In this document: positions 12,668 to 24,900 of the stretch, piece by piece
Numbering within the stretch: position 1 is the first letter of the stretch
Layout of the letters: every line of letters starts with the position of its first letter
Source of the DNA: Atrina japonica
Lineage: Eukaryota; Mollusca; Bivalvia; Pterioida; Pinnidae
Reading direction: 5' to 3'
Assembly (NCBI GenBank): GCA_030159075.1
Contig: BROG01001141.1
Coordinates: 27,501 to 91,500, forward strand
Length of the DNA: 64,000 nt
Translations under genes and position numbers: made by a program
Notes under the pieces: model-generated
Told to the model about the DNA's origin: nothing
Database searches by the model: none
What the model saw: only the letters and a program-made list of their open reading frames with translations

Positions 12668-12891
12668 TTAAGTGGCCTGTTGTTTCTGAAACATAATATC
12701 AGCCATTGAATTGATGTATTGAAATTTGGGACCATCCAAAGATATTTTCTTTCTCAATCTCTGAAAGAAGTTGACAATAATTGCATCTCTTTCTCTCGTC
12801 GTTCGTTTTCTGGATAACCCAGAATACAAGCCTCTCCTCAACCATCCCTCAATACAGGAAGTTATATTTTCAACTCTTCCAATATTATCGT
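12668..12891 (-). CDS. Gene B exon 8 (C-terminus)
   Basis: 224 nt, with the acceptor in 'atttgcag' on the minus strand. It encodes the C-terminal helical cap (IEGWLRRGLYSGLS...RDAIIVNFFQRL) and ends KQQAT then TAA. It is three codons longer than in gene A. Confidence 0.92.
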
Positions 12892-15825
12892 CTGCAAATA
12901 TAAAATGTTGAAAGAAGTTAAAATTAAACAATGTAACTTAAATTATTAGTAACTATAAAGAAGTGTTCATAAAAAAATGAAATAAATGTTGTAATGATTT
13001 TATAAAATTTATGAAAAATCTATGAAATATTATATCAAAGCAGTTAAGCACTGCTCCGATAAAGAATCAGGCAATATGAAAAGAAAAATGATGTACTCTT
13101 TTCATATTTCATGTGTATGTGTATTTTGGAATCAAAATAAATTAAAGCAGAAGTGTTATTCATTTTTGTAATTATGCATTCCTGATGGAAAATATTATAT
13201 CTTTATACTTATAAAATTTATATCATGTCAAAGTAACCTACATTTTACATGAAAAGGGCATATTTTTAATAAGTGTAAAGAAAATTATTCACTTCGATAG
13301 TCATTTGATTACCGAAGTAACGTCCGTTATATTCGTCGGTGAATACATGTGCAGCCACTTAGGTTCTTAACATCGTTTGTAACGAAATGACAATTTCCAT
13401 TTCATTGTTTGGTCGAAGAGCGATCGCATTTGCATTTACAAATGCAAACAAATGGAACGAGGTCACAAAATTATGAACAAGTACTGTAGTTGTGACGTAA
13501 AGAAGGTGGATTTCGATGGCTATTTATAGCATTGTATCGGAGTTAAAGAAAATGGTTCCGCACAAACTTGAACTTTCGGACTAAAAAGCAGACGATATTT
13601 CACTTATATGGAATGTGAGTTAGTGGTTGATTGACGGTGAAAATTTTGAATGTATCCAGGTCAACATTCAGAAGTTTTTGGAAAGATTTTATGACACTGG
13701 AGATATAGAAAATGAACAACAACAATAACAAAAAAGACAACAGTACGTCAGCGAGGGACAGTTTTGCTATCCATATTCACAGGCCGAAAGAACGTCTGGG
13801 GTTACAGATACGCCCAACGTTATTTCAGCCTGTGTTCAAGTCTAATATCGCCCACAGCCAAAGTGTGGCAATCATTCTGTATAGTCAGTAAATTTAAGTT
13901 TGTGATAATTATTACGGCCAGTTGCGAATTATATCGAAGGATTTCAGAAATCGTCAGTGGATCTAATTCTAAGAGGGGTATTATTTACCTAAAACACTCA
14001 AATAATACAAGCCAAGCTGATTTATTAAGTACTTTTATGATTGAATTGATGTAGACTGAGGAGTGTCATGATAAATTAGAATTTAATATAGCTTTACAAT
14101 TTAAATTATTGAAATTATTGTAATACAATTATCATATAGATGCACCCACAGTACAGTAATTTAATCTTTAAAGTACTTAATAAATGCTAAACCAAGGGGT
14201 ATTTAATAAGTAATTGACTTTTGGAATTCAAAATATTCAAAATTAAAACTATTGAAATTATTTTAATAAATCATCATAATACACCCCAGTCTACACTACA
14301 GTAATCCCATCATTGAACTTCATGTACTAGAAATGCTGGATCTAGAGGTATTGGATATCCTGATAGCCAATCACTAGATATTTAAATTTTCGGGTACCAC
14401 CTTTAGTGAAAAGCAGTTGTCTATGATGCTGAAAAGTCTTTCTTTTAATTTTTTTTATGTGGAATAGTAGTGTAAAGAGTACAGAAATCATAAGTTTTGA
14501 TACAGTGAATTCGAGAAAAATTGTTTAGAATTTTTAAGTATCCACATCTGATTTACACCGCTTCTGGAATAAGCAACTGTACAGTATTGTTGAAGTTTCT
14601 CCTTAATGGCTGTCAATATCTTGGTAAGCAGTAATGATAAAGGTTTGGTAGAACATTTGCTGGATCCTGCTATGTATCTTTGCTTATATGGGGTTTTATG
14701 AAGTTTAGGTATCCAGTATAAATGTGGTAGCTCGAAATCGGTATCCGTTGTAGGTATATCAAATGAGCTTAATACGGACACGTGATTTTGAAGGATCTCG
14801 TCCTTTGAAAGTGAGCTACGTGTGTATGTAGGACCCCTCCCTTTCAATTTTCATCCGTCAACCCTATAATTTCCAAAGTACTACCAATATTCATGTATCT
14901 TTTTTATCACCTTAATTTCACTTATTAATGGCAAAACTAATTTTTTGATTTAATGACCAATCAGATCACTGGGCTCATTTTACCCTCCGGACAACTTTGG
15001 GTGTCCAAAATGTCTGCGCCCATGTTGTAAACAAAGCAGGTGTTTTTCCAATACCTATTTATGGCACGCCAAAATCACATTAATGAGTTAAAACCTATTT
15101 TTTCTCAGTTAAACACAGTTTTTCTCCAGTTAAACCTAGTTTTTCTCAGTAAACCACATTAACTGGAGAAAATCTATGTTTAACTGAGAAAAACTAGATT
15201 CAACTACGCCACAATCACGTTAATGAGTAATAATATGATTTTGGCGCAGTTAATCCTAGTTTTTCTCAAGTTAATGTGGTTTACGAGAAAAAAACTAGAA
15301 TTAACTGGATAAAAATAAGGTTGAACTCCTAACACACTTTAACTTGAGAAAAACTAGGTTTAATTGAGAAAAACTAGGTCTATTTCGAGAAAAACTAGGA
15401 TTAACTCATTATAGTAATTTCTGCGTGCTTCATCATTTAAACCTAGGTTTTCTCAGTTAAACCTAGTTTTTCTTTAGTTAAACCTAGATTTTTTAATTAA
15501 CCATCATTAACTGAAGAAAAACTAGGTTTAACCGAGAAAAACTAAGTTTACCTGCGCCAAAATCACATAAAGGAAGTAAACCTTGTTTTTCTCGAGAAAA
15601 ATCTAGTTTAACTGAGAAAAACTAATCACATTATTGAGTATTTGGCGCAGTTAAACCTAGTTTTTCTCAATTAGACTTAGTTTGTCTCCAGTTAATTTTG
15701 GTTACAGGAAAAATTAGCATTAACTGTAGAAAAATTAAGTTGAATCCGTAACCCACATTAACTGGAGAAAAACTAGGTTTACTGAGAAAAAAAAAAAAAA
15801 AAAAAAAAAAAAACAAAAAAAAAAA

Positions 15826-15904
<79 letters not shown>

Positions 15905-18900
15905 ACCTAGGGTTAAGTGGAGAAAAGTTAAATTTATCTGAGAAAAACTAGGTTTAACTCATTAATGTGATTTTAGCGTGCCATACATATATATTCATAT
16001 ATTACCAGCATTGCTTTCAGTTTTATTAAATGGCCAAGATTCCCTTTTGCATAACTTCAACGACACAAGTTTCAAACCAAGATTTGATAACTCAGTATCT
16101 GCTTCATCCATGAATGGAAACCTGATGTCATCCTCGGTTCTCTCAATGAAAAATTCAATGTTTGTATTTTCAAATTCTTTCTTAAAAATAAAAATAAAAA
16201 ATGTTTGACTATACATGTACTAATCGATATGCCAATACTAGGTAATGAATGTATAATATACAAATCGCAGATAAAAACATCAAGAATAGGAAGGATTCAT
16301 TTAATTTTTAAGTCATTACAGTAGAAAAGCCTGCGACTTCATTACTCTGTACGACACAATTCTGTATCAAATGTTTTATAATGTGATTTATCTAGAAATG
16401 TCTGTTAAACATAAGCACAAAACTAACTATAACATACTCTTGAAAAAATACAATTCCCTCTTTCTGTTTTAAATGTAGTCTGAATTAGATTTATTCGTTT
16501 GCATTTGCACACTCATAAACAAACATCTACACAAACTAAAATATAAATTATACATATTTATTTTTAGTTATTTCTCTTTACCTGCGTTATAATTCCGTCT
16601 TTGGCTAGCTGTCTGTAAACATTTGTTATATCATTGTACAAATCAGTCACCCCGGCCATCAGGGTTGATATGAAGAAGAAACCACCTAATTCAAAAACAG
16701 CAATCATATAGACAATACTTATAGAGTCAATTGATCTCTACAATACGAAATTCCAATGCCACGTGCACAAAATAGCATTTGTTGCAAAAGGAAACGTTCT
16801 AAGCAAAACTGAAAAGAGGTATGTATTGTACGCACAATCATGATTTAAACCTATATTTTCTCATTTAAATTTACTTTTTCACGGCTAAACCTAGTTAACC
16901 CCAAGTTAATGAATTTTGAGAAAAGCTAGCTTAAAACAAGGTTTAATAAGTTTGTTTAGCTCGAAGAAATTTTGAAAATTTGTGTCATAAATCTTATTGA
17001 CTTTTTCAATAATCTTGGTTTGACTTCACCGATATCATGATAATTGTAATTAATGAGTTAAATTTATTTTTATTCAGTTACAGCGAATTAACGAGAATAA
17101 CATTGTTTAACTAGAGAAAAAATAGCTTTAAGTCATTCCGATTTTTGCGTAACATAGGAATTGAAATAGAGGTACCTGACAGAATACGGGCTGTGATTAT
17201 TGGACTTACCTGGTTTTAGTTCTTTTCCGTGATTATAGATAAAATTCCGCCAGTCCTCCTTGGCTTGTTTCTTTATAATTGCCAGTTGATCGGAACTGGC
17301 ATCAATCGGGAATATTCCATTTTTAATTTTTACAGACCTACAATGATTATATATGTCCATTAATACTGAATGATAAGTATACCTGATATTAATTGAGGAC
17401 ACACCATTATATACTGTCCCAGTAACAACTAAAATAATTAATGCATAGGTATGTCATCTTATTCTCAAATTATTTGTACATATTTTGTCGTGAAATTCAT
17501 CATGCAGGAAGTGTAGTCCTCGAACTAAATCAAGATATTACTATTTCATTTGCTAAACCGGAATAGACCTTACCTGAATACAAACCTGAGTACAAACTAA
17601 TCTGACAAAGTTAAACGAAAAATAAAATCGGAAATGGTATATTGATCACTTAATGAACAAAACATATTTACGATAAAATAAAAAATGGACTAACTTATAA
17701 TCTAAAACTGAGATTTAAGATAAAAGGCTGCGCACGTAAATACTAATTTGATATAAGATCATATTATGAGGAATGGAGTTGTGTCACGTGGTATGTATAC
17801 ATTTTGATAAAGAAAAGCAAACATAGCAAATACTATTCAAATATACAAAACCATTGAGATACACAGTGGACAGAGTACACAGAGATTCCAAAATCAAGGG
17901 AAGCATCTGGTAGACATTGCTGATACATCGATGTAGAACTGTAAAGCACGTGTACATTGTCACTTAAATGCAGGGTCTTATTTCCACGAATTCCTACAAC
18001 AAAAGTATAATTGTAGAGAAAACATGCATAAAGAGAGTTCAAACGTATCTGATTAATATTTTGGCTTCTACGAACACTAATTCTGACCATGTGGTCACGA
18101 AATAATCAATATCAGATTACGACAGACCGGAAATATCCAATAATGAATTATAATGAAAATTCGTCAAGTGAACGTGAAGACATTTTAGATGTTCCTACTA
18201 AAAACGTAAAACCACACTCGTGTTGTTTCGTGAAAATGGCAACAGATTACAATTGCTTAATTAGTCGGGAAGCTTTGAAACTGATTTGCAAGAAATTCTT
18301 TTCAAATATATTTATATTGAATAAAATCGAAAAGAAAACATTAATTCTTTGTTTGAATTTAATAAAAGTGAAAATCTGCTGTTATAGAAATATAAGCTTA
18401 ATAACCTTTTCCAAAGTTAAATTACATACCAGTTACGGTTTGAACAAGTGCATTGAAGTCATTCAGGCATTGGTCGTCAAATAGTATATTGATGTGTTGA
18501 TCTTTAGGGCTCAAAATTTGAACACATTCTGTGAACAGATGTTTAGTTATGTCAGAAAATAGTTTCACACCAACCTACCCATAGGTATGCATATAAGTAA
18601 CATTTTATCTGTCCTATTAGAATATTATCGATTTTCTTTTAGTTTTCAATTAGTTTATCAAAACTTTGTAGTTTTTCATGTTAAGCAGTTTGTACAGTTA
18701 GAGTAGCAATGATGTGTGTTGAAATATGAAATATCTCAGATACCAAAGTATAAATCTTTAGGATGTCCAGGACACAGATACAAATCCAGCAAAAATGGAA
18801 AAACACGGACTTCTGGAAACCAAGAGGTGGGATCAGGTCCCCTGTCGACCGGTCACAGCCGCCGTGAGTCACAGTCAAGTCCAAATGAAATACGCGAGGA

Positions 18901-21900
18901 ACGAATCCTCGTCACAATTGGTACAGACGTCTCAACAATCGCCAACGAAATTTTCCCACTGTGCCCGTCAATATATCGTGAAAACCATTGAAATGTATAT
19001 ATAATGGTTAAAACCACCTTTCGTTTATCCCTTGATTCTTATCAGTTTTATAGCAATCTTGTTTAGTCAATGTCCCGTCATGTTCACGCTTCATATTTGC
19101 GAAGAGGAAGACAAATCCTAGACATATGAACATATGAAAATAAACAAGACAATGAACTAGAAGATTTGGATTCCTATGTTAACTAAGTCAGTATTAAATT
19201 TGTTCGTCCAATTGTTCAGATGTTGGATGTAGGAAGCTGTGAACATGTATATGTTAAATTAACAAAAGATGGACTTTCTTTCTTTTCATTATTCGGAATA
19301 ACTTGATGTGCGGAAACCAATACGAATTTATGTTTATTACTGAGAAAGTATTGAGTATGTTTATTGTCCTTACAAAGTGTTAATTTTTTTAATGGTTTTG
19401 AATATAAACAAATGTTTAGTTTTAGTTTCAAATTCTTTGTGTCTGTTGTTTTTGAGGCTATGCTATCGAAAATAAGATGAAGTTTGTTTGAAGCTTTGTC
19501 ATTAACCCTTTGTGGGATTTTATCATTTTCCTGCTCATCGTAACCGAAATTTGGGGCTCGTCCAGATGAATCAATATTCAAATATTACTCAAATTCGAAT
19601 ATCTATTTGATGTTTCAATAGATTCATGTTTTTACATTCTTAAACAAATTTTATTACGATTCTGTATTGTGATTCCATTGTTATTTATGATTTAATAAGT
19701 TTTGAAAGCTTTTGTTATCAATTCATGATGGAATCTAAGTTTATTGTTGAACATTTCTGATCTTATCCGAATGAAGATGATTTCTGGAATTTAACTCACG
19801 AACAGCTTATCACTTTGGCAACATATATCAACTTTCTTTATACATAATCCATGAAAAAAGCGTATTATTGCTTAGTACTTTATCAGCAATTAGTTGTTTA
19901 ATGAATCTGCAGTAACATCTCTGAAACCAGCATAACACATTGAAATAAAACAAATACAGCTACACTATCAGGAAAAAGAAAGAGAAAAAACTAGATAACA
20001 TTAATTTGAATTAACCAAAAGGTCCAATGGGCCTTAACGGTCAGCTGACTAAAACATGATACAACCAGAATAGGCTGATCACTGGTTCCTAAGATGAAGA
20101 TTATTTAGAGATGTACAGAAATTCTACCCTTTTGGAACCTCTATATGTCCTAGAACCTTTTTATTTGCAAACATTTTCGCTTCAATTAATTTCTCTCTAC
20201 TTCTAATGCTATTCGAGATAATGGCCAAAAGCATGAAAAAAGGGGAATCAACTCATATAAAGGTCGAACAGACAATTTCTGCCCTGTTCTCGTTTTTGTA
20301 GATTTTTGAATCCTTTTCTCTTCTTTCACTTTTTATATGTTTTTCAAAATAATGACCAAAATAGTCCACAACATGAAAATTTCACTTAAAAGGGTAAATG
20401 ACTCCAATAAGGGTTGATCAGACAATTGCCATCGTCTTAACTTTGTTGTAGATCTTTTGAGTCAAAAATTGTAACTTCTTTCACTTTCCCTCTATCCATT
20501 ATTTTTTTTACATCCTTAAGGGGAAGTAACTCCCATAAGGATATATCTGACAATGTTGACGTTTTTGTAAATCTTTGTTATCCGAACATTTTTCCTTCTG
20601 TTATTTTTTCTCTATCTACCTTTTAAGATAATGACCAAAATAGTTCAAAACATCAAAAATGTACTTGAAAAGGGAAATAACTCCCATAACTGTAGATCTG
20701 TCAATTTTCTTCTAGCTGACTTTTTCTAGCTCTCTGCGTGCAAAAGAATTTTCCACCTTTCACTTTCTCTCTATCTTTTCAAGATAAGAAAAAACAGTTC
20801 AAAACATGAAAATTCCACTTAAAAGATTTTTTGTAGATCTTTGTTAGCCGAACATTTTCCCCCTTTTTACTTTTTCACTATTTATTATACTTTCCAAGAC
20901 AATGATCAAAACCGGTCCAAATTGACAAATCCACATACAAACGGAAATAACTCCCATAAAGTCTATCTGACAATTTCCGCCCCTGTTGATTTATTTGTAG
21001 ATATTTGTGTGCCGAACATTTACCTCCTTCACTTTCTCTCTATCTTACGATAACGACCAAATTACTCCAAAGCATGAACAATCGATTGACACTGCATGCG
21101 CCTGCATTAATTGCAAATGAATATGCCTTGACCCACAAACTACATTTTGTAAATGAATTACGTTCTAATAGCTGTTCAGGTCCTACTGTCATACCCATGT
21201 AAATAAAAAAACAATAACACTCAAGAGAAAATTTTAAAGGCAAATCAAACTCCAATTTAGCATAATATTTCTTGTACCACATTCCCTTCCAAAACCATCT
21301 GCAAATACTGTAAAAAAGAAGACCATTTAATTTCTGAATTTTTGAAATTAAACAAAAGCAAAAGCAGTTTTTTTTTCATTGAGGCCTTATGCAGAATCCC
21401 GAAACTGTCAGGGATGCAGATAATGTGTCAAAAACACATTCAGAGAGAAAAACTAATTTTGAACCAGTGATATTGTGTCACTAGCAAGCCAATAATAATG
21501 GTATTATAAAGGTTCATGATGGTTTTATGTCCACTTTAGTGATTCTTCTAATTCTGTCCCCATTGGCGTTTAAAAAGACACAGGTGCTTCCCAGAGTCTC
21601 ATTTTGACGGGCATTTTTTGATGACACCTCAGCTTCTCACGTTTTTATAGAGAGGATTAATTTTGCTGTATTCCACTCCATAACAATTATTTAAAGTCTG
21701 ACCTAGTTTCGGGTTCCGTTACTTTAGGTGTTACTCGGTCATTACCATATTAATTTACTGTTAGATATATATAAATCTCAGATATAGTCCGATTCACATA
21801 AGATGGCGTGGCGGAGTAAGCTTTTGATTATCATACGGATGATTCTACTCACTGTTCAGTTATATATTACAAGTTGCACGGGGAAACGGTTTATTCCTCA

Positions 21901-24900
21901 CTGGATTCTTATTACGATGACAAGTAGGAACGATTACTCTAGTCAGAATAATTTTAATAATATGTTTTATTGCCTAAAATTTAATCTCGTCCAGATCAAG
22001 AAAGGGATCACAAGACTCCACTCCGCCAGGTTATATGGATTTTAAAATACAAAAGTAATCTTTAGGATGTCCAGGATATAGATACAAATCTGGCAAAATG
22101 GACAAACACGGACCTCTGGAAACCAAGAGGTAGGATCAGGTGCCATGTAGGAGTAAGCATTCCCTGTCGACCAATCACACCCGCCGTGAATCCAGTCAAA
22201 TCCAAATGAAATGCATGAGGTACGAATCCTCGTCAGAATAGGTACAGACGTCCCAACAACCGCAAACGAAAAGGTAAGTCAACATTTCACTTAGTGAAAC
22301 AGAGTAATCGCAAACAAGACTATTACACCGACAGTAAAATGTCCGGGACGTTGACATCAAACGCGGTTTTCGATATCCCTGTGTCAATAATTTGTCAGTG
22401 AGTAGTTTACATCTGTATATGAAATGTTCATATGTTAAACACGCCCTGGCATATCAGATCATTTGTTAAACATAAACTCCATATGCAGATGACTGTGGGA
22501 TAGTTCTAGATAATGATTAAGCAGGAGGCAAAGTTATTGTTGACCCTGTTGTTTGTGAATATCCTTTGTTTGATCAAGCAAATTGATCATATGGAATAAA
22601 GATTTCCTGATCTATATCCTGCTTGTGCAGTTACTCGTTCCATGGCTAATATGTAACCAGACTTTGACTTGTCTGACACACATCTTAGTCACTTCAAACT
22701 TGTGAAATCTCATCACAGGGACTATAACATTATTACTCTATTGCCTTTGGTAGCAGATGGTAATGATATATCAGAAACTCCTGACTCCTTGATCTACCTT
22801 CTGATGCCGACTATGTCATTGTTTACCAGATAGTTGTGCCTGAGCCATATCGTACTGAGATTGGAAGAATATGGCACTTGAAAACACATTATCGGGAACA
22901 GGAATAAGAAAGAGCACTCTTAAATACCAGATCATTTTTATTGGCAAGGTATTGGAAGGACGTGGCAAACTTTTGTAATTCCTGTCATACATGTCAAATG
23001 GTAGGAAGCGAACCCAATCCAACTTTTCGGCCATGTACTCATAAATTGTGTATAACCAGTCCCTAAAACAAAATCTGAAAAACACTTTGCTTACAATTAT
23101 GTGTGCGTCAACTATATTTCAAGAATCTGTCTCACTGAGAAACATTAATTCAAAAACCATAGTGAAGAAGTAAAATTGAAAAAGTACCAATCAATAATCA
23201 AAACTCAAATCCATTATAACATGACGAATTAGATGTGCAAATGGTCTCAACATGAAGAACAATTACGAATCCCAAACGGAATAAGATCAGGTGTCCGGAA
23301 GGAGTCAGCGTCTTCTGCTGGCATGCCACACTCGTCGCAAATGTTCCATGGAAACCTTTCTAGTTCGATGAACGGGTCAAATTCGGTAAAAAGATCAAGT
23401 TTGGTGATGAAGTCAAGTTCGGTGAAAAGCATGATAGGTGAAACGCAGTCACTGTCTGTGGCCGTGATCCAGAATACTATCTAATATCTCTGAGAGGGGA
23501 CTTCATAATGTTTAACAAGATCCCCGTATCGACCATAAAACTTTCTTAAACGACGACTCCAAGCGTTCAACAACGTGCCCTTGTGTTTCATTGGCTAGTC
23601 GTTTAGCTCTCAGAATAAAACATTCATAAGAAGAGCATGCCCTGGCATAAAGTATAAGTTGTGAAATGAAAACGCCATAGGCAGGAAAAGATGAAATATT
23701 ACTACTCAGAAACGGGAAGTTTGTGATATGGAACTTGAAACCGTCTCGTTTGTCATAGAGGGATGTGTGAAATTGACCATTTTTTCCAATCGACAGGAGT
23801 AAATCTTGGTAAGAAGCAGATGTGTTGCTCTCTGTCGTCTCATTGATCTCTATCTCAACAGGATGCATTTGGCCGAGGTAATTCTGAAATTCTGAATTAT
23901 TTATGGACAGAACATCGTCGATATACCTGTAAGTAAAATTTAACCGAGATTCTAACTGTTTGTGTAACCTATTTGGGACATGTTGTTGGAAAGGGTCAGG
24001 TTAGACCAGTTGATGCAAACATTAGTTTGATTTCTGAATTCCCACAGAATGAAACAAGGAAACCGTTGATGCGTTTTTGGAGTAGTTAGATTTTATAAAA
24101 AATGGCCTAAACGTTTATTCTATTTCGAGTCCATTTACTCTCTTGCTGGGTAACCGAGGACAAACAAGTGTCAGACCGCATTTGACAAAATAAAGGCTAT
24201 GCCAAAAAAGCGCACTTGTTTTACACAAAATTTTCAATTTCAATTCAAATAGTTTTTTCAATTCGCTGTAGATGCCAATGAAGCTTTCGCTGAGAGTGTG
24301 TTGTTACATGAAAGACCTGTTGGTGTTAATCATCATGTATGTTGTTTTTCAAAACATGACCAACAGATGTAAAAACAAAACTATTCCGCAGTAGAGAAAG
24401 AATGATTATCCCTGATTATGACCTTACAACATTGAGATACATGTTACTGCTTCACATTCAAAATATTGATTCTAGTTTATACTCGTAATTGCACGTATAA
24501 ATTACTTAAACAGATAAAGTTATTTTTCCGTTAATCCTAGTTTTTCTCACTTATTCACAGTACCCGTAATTACATAAATATTCTTATAAACTAATAATTT
24601 CAGACACTCTTTACAAAATCTGGAATATCTTACCTATTAAACGGTTCATTAGAGGTATAACATTACCGCCGTCTGCCGTTCCAAAATCAGCAAATGTTAT
24701 CACATCATTCGATTTTCGATTCTGAAGCAACTGGACTAAGAAAAAAATAAGTTCGTTATGTATTGAAAACAAAGTATACGATCTGCTTTGATCCCAAACT
24801 TAATGGAGTATGATAATGCATAGTCAGGAAAATGTCGAATTATACCTGACAAAAGAATACAGTCGAATTCAGCATTTTCCAGATTACATATTTTGAAGAT

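Noticed and set aside
13620..14054. Weak similarity to a Tc1/mariner helix-turn-helix (IQKFLERFYDTGDIEN) and a 96-codon frame after it
   Set aside because: The stretch is too short, the second half shows no DDE motif, and there are no terminal repeats.
15667..15906. Poly-Phe open frame
   Set aside because: Translation of the poly-A/T core of the repeat array.
18089..18484. 131-codon plus-strand frame
   Set aside because: It overlaps exon 3 of gene B antisense and has no motif; the exon on the other strand explains the openness.
19216..19581. 121-codon minus-strand frame in gene B intron 2
   Set aside because: No family signature, no repeat copy for comparison, and composition equal to the surroundings. 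Could be chance; a transcript would change this.
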